In this document: in pieces, positions 4,372-5,913 of the stretch
Layout of the letters: each line of letters begins with the position of its first letter
How positions within the stretch are numbered: position 1 is the first letter of the stretch
Assembly (NCBI GenBank): GCA_003166055.1
Contig: PMWR01000353.1
Coordinates: 1-5,913, forward strand
Length of the DNA: 5,913 nucleotides
From: Acidobacteriaceae bacterium
GTDB taxonomy: Bacteria > Acidobacteriota > Terriglobia > Terriglobales > Acidobacteriaceae
Reading direction: 5' to 3'
The notes under the pieces: generated by a model
Database searches by the model: none
What the model saw: only the letters and a program-made list of their open reading frames with translations
What the model was told of the DNA's origin: nothing
Position numbers and translations under genes: made by a program

Positions 4372-5913
4372 CTACTGCGCCCCAGCAGGCGGCGCAGCCG
4401 CTGCCGCAACCGGCTCCCGCACCAATATGGCAAACCTCGGAAACGCGAAACTCCCGCTCGCATCGTCAATCACATTCAACTGGCAGATGTACGGACCCGG
4501 CTTCAGCCCCGCCAGTGGCACATCCAGCTCAATCGCCACCGCGTCCCGGCCCTCCACATTGATTGCTCTGGCCTGCACCATCGGCGTCTCATACACCTTT
4601 GTCGATCCCTGAATCAGTTCCAGGCTGCTCAACAAATTGATCCCCGCCTTGGTCCCCCTGGGAGCATCCGCTGGGGCCTTCTCCTTCGCCGGCCCATAAA
4701 TCTCATACAGCAGATACATGTGCTGATCCTGGCGAAATACGTGGCTGATATTCGGCACATACTGCTCGCCATTCCGAACCAGCGGGTCTTGCAGCTTGCT
4801 CGGCTGCCGCATCGACGCCAGCACAATCGAACTCATCTTCAGCGGCGATTTCTTCATATCCGGCAGCGTAATATCCGCCTCAAACGACCCCATGCGTCCC
4901 GTCTGATTCTCGCGCACCACAAACTTCAGCGTGTACTTGCCCGGCGGCAGATTAAAGCTCGTCGTGTATTGAATGTTTTTCTGCCGCGCCTGCAAACTCG
5001 GGTCCAGATTCAGCTTCACCGTCTCGCGCGCATGCCCAATCGGCCGCTTGGCTTCATCGGTCACTGAACCGATAATGTCCAGCGTAGCCTTGTCCTTGTC
5101 GCCGCCCTTCACAAACGGAATCTGCGAGCCCGGCACAATCAGCGAGACCGGCACAAAGAACCGATTCTCATCCAGCCTGAAGTACATCGCGTCCATGTAA
5201 ACGGCCATATCCGTCGCCGGAAGATCGCTTGCCAGTTGCTCCTCCAGATCGCGTTCGCGGTCTTCCTTGCCCGCGTGCTGGAAGTCCGCCGGCGCATAGT
5301 ATCCAGGCCGGTATTCAAGCTTCACGCCCGGCCGGTTCAGCTTGATCGTCAGCTTGCGGAACCGCCCATCCCGTGCCGGATTCGCGCTGTGAAATCCAAT
5401 TGCGTAATAAGACGATGAATCGCTCTGCACCTTCGCAAACGCGGGAGCAAAATCATTTGAATCGAGGAACGCCTTGCCGCCCGTATCCATGCTCAGCGTC
5501 GACATCACTTCCTGCGAAGCAAGGTTGCCGTTCATGTTGTTGAGCAGCGCTCCGCCACTGTACGCGCCCTGCCCGCGCAGGCTCCCAGTCGACGCATTAC
5601 CCAATGCTGTGACCGCCTCCAACCCGCGCGTGTCCACGCTATAAATCGCCAGGTTCGCCCGCACCGCCGCGTTGATCGCTGATCGCAACGACGCCTCGTT
5701 CTCAATCCCGTCGCGTGAAATTCCGCCGGAAAAATAAAGCAGCGACTTCTTCTCTGTAATCTTTTCCAGCGACTTCGCTACCGCCCGCAGCGCAAACAAC
5801 TCGCGATCCGTGTTCAGATCGTTGTACTCGCTCTCGTCCGGCGTATACCCGGTCGTGTCCTCCACCTGGTTTGAATTCGCCGTCGCGCCCTGCGCAAACC
5901 CCTGCCCCTCGGT
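4372..5913 (-). CDS. VWA-domain protein of the 'VWFA-related Acidobacterial' type, 5' end beyond the window
   Basis: The C-terminal 513 residues are visible. The frame stays open to the right edge (TEGQGFAQGATANSNQ precedes the GTG at 5865), so the GTG is internal and the true start lies outside. Visible residues about 34-96 (FNTDREL-like LNTDRELFALRAV, KKSLLYFSGG, LRSAINAAVRANLAIYSVDTRGL) are the second half of a von Willebrand factor A domain. The metal-binding DxSxS motif would be upstream and cannot be checked. About 166-206 (SSSYYAIGFHS, DGRFRKLTIKLNRPGVKLEYRPGYYAP) is the usual end of the acidobacterial module. The rest looks like beta-rich domains (for example LPPGKYTLKFVVRENQTGRMGSF), ending in an Ala/Pro-rich tail. 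Members are usually exported and of unknown role. No membrane segment or sorting signal shows in the visible part. The TAG stop (4372-4374) abuts the AGCT tandem array. Confidence 0.93.
   Translation of the reverse strand, partial: TEGQGFAQGATANSNQVEDTTGYTPDESEYNDLNTDRELFALRAVAKSLEKITEKKSLLYFSGGISRDGIENEASLRSAINAAVRANLAIYSVDTRGLEAVTALGNASTGSLRGQGAYSGGALLNNMNGNLASQEVMSTLSMDTGGKAFLDSNDFAPAFAKVQSDSSSYYAIGFHSANPARDGRFRKLTIKLNRPGVKLEYRPGYYAPADFQHAGKEDRERDLEEQLASDLPATDMAVYMDAMYFRLDENRFFVPVSLIVPGSQIPFVKGGDKDKATLDIIGSVTDEAKRPIGHARETVKLNLDPSLQARQKNIQYTTSFNLPPGKYTLKFVVRENQTGRMGSFEADITLPDMKKSPLKMSSIVLASMRQPSKLQDPLVRNGEQYVPNISHVFRQDQHMYLLYEIYGPAKEKAPADAPRGTKAGINLLSSLELIQGSTKVYETPMVQARAINVEGRDAVAIELDVPLAGLKPGPYICQLNVIDDASGSFAFPRFAILVREPVAAAAAPPAGAQ

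Overview
The window looks like a piece of an Acidobacteriota (Terriglobia-type) chromosome. The taxonomic reading is an inference from protein style. The right end encodes a protein of the 'VWFA-related Acidobacterial' type. The OmpA/Pal-like protein has the Ig-like 'LTWSTTDAS' segment typical of acidobacterial Pal proteins. The intergenic gaps are packed with dispersed hairpins and short tandem repeats of kinds I associate with this group.

Layout. Positions 1-296 hold no gene I can support. An OmpA/Pal-like gene (297-911, minus) has an intact C-terminal peptidoglycan-binding domain but no recognisable lipoprotein signal or ATG start, so it looks cut at its 5' end. A small secreted protein of unknown function follows (1097-1492, minus). 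At about 1594-1637 on the plus strand lies the 3' half of a tRNA-Ala (anticodon GGC) with no 5' half. This is the usual scar of tRNA-targeted integration. To its right come conserved housekeeping genes, all on the minus strand: queE (1672-2310), queC (2481-3197) and kdsC (3348-3959). A small plus-strand gene for a Cys-rich DUF5522-like protein (4154-4342) converges on a large minus-strand gene for a VWA-domain protein (4372 to beyond the right edge).

How the genes work together. QueE and QueC catalyse consecutive steps, from 6-carboxy-tetrahydropterin to 7-carboxy-7-deazaguanine (CDG) and then to preQ0, in queuosine/7-deazaguanine synthesis. QueD, QueF and FolE are not in the window. KdsC makes free Kdo for lipopolysaccharide and is metabolically separate. 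The gaps between these same-strand genes (170 and 150 bp) are filled with repeats, so tight co-transcription is not evident.

The most interesting signals are the tRNA-Ala 3' fragment beside a truncated outer-membrane gene (a probable island or integration boundary) and the 7-bp-unit tandem repeats in three gaps. One of these tandem arrays appears to supply the queE ribosome binding site, and another contains the queC stop codon. I see no clear new biological system here.
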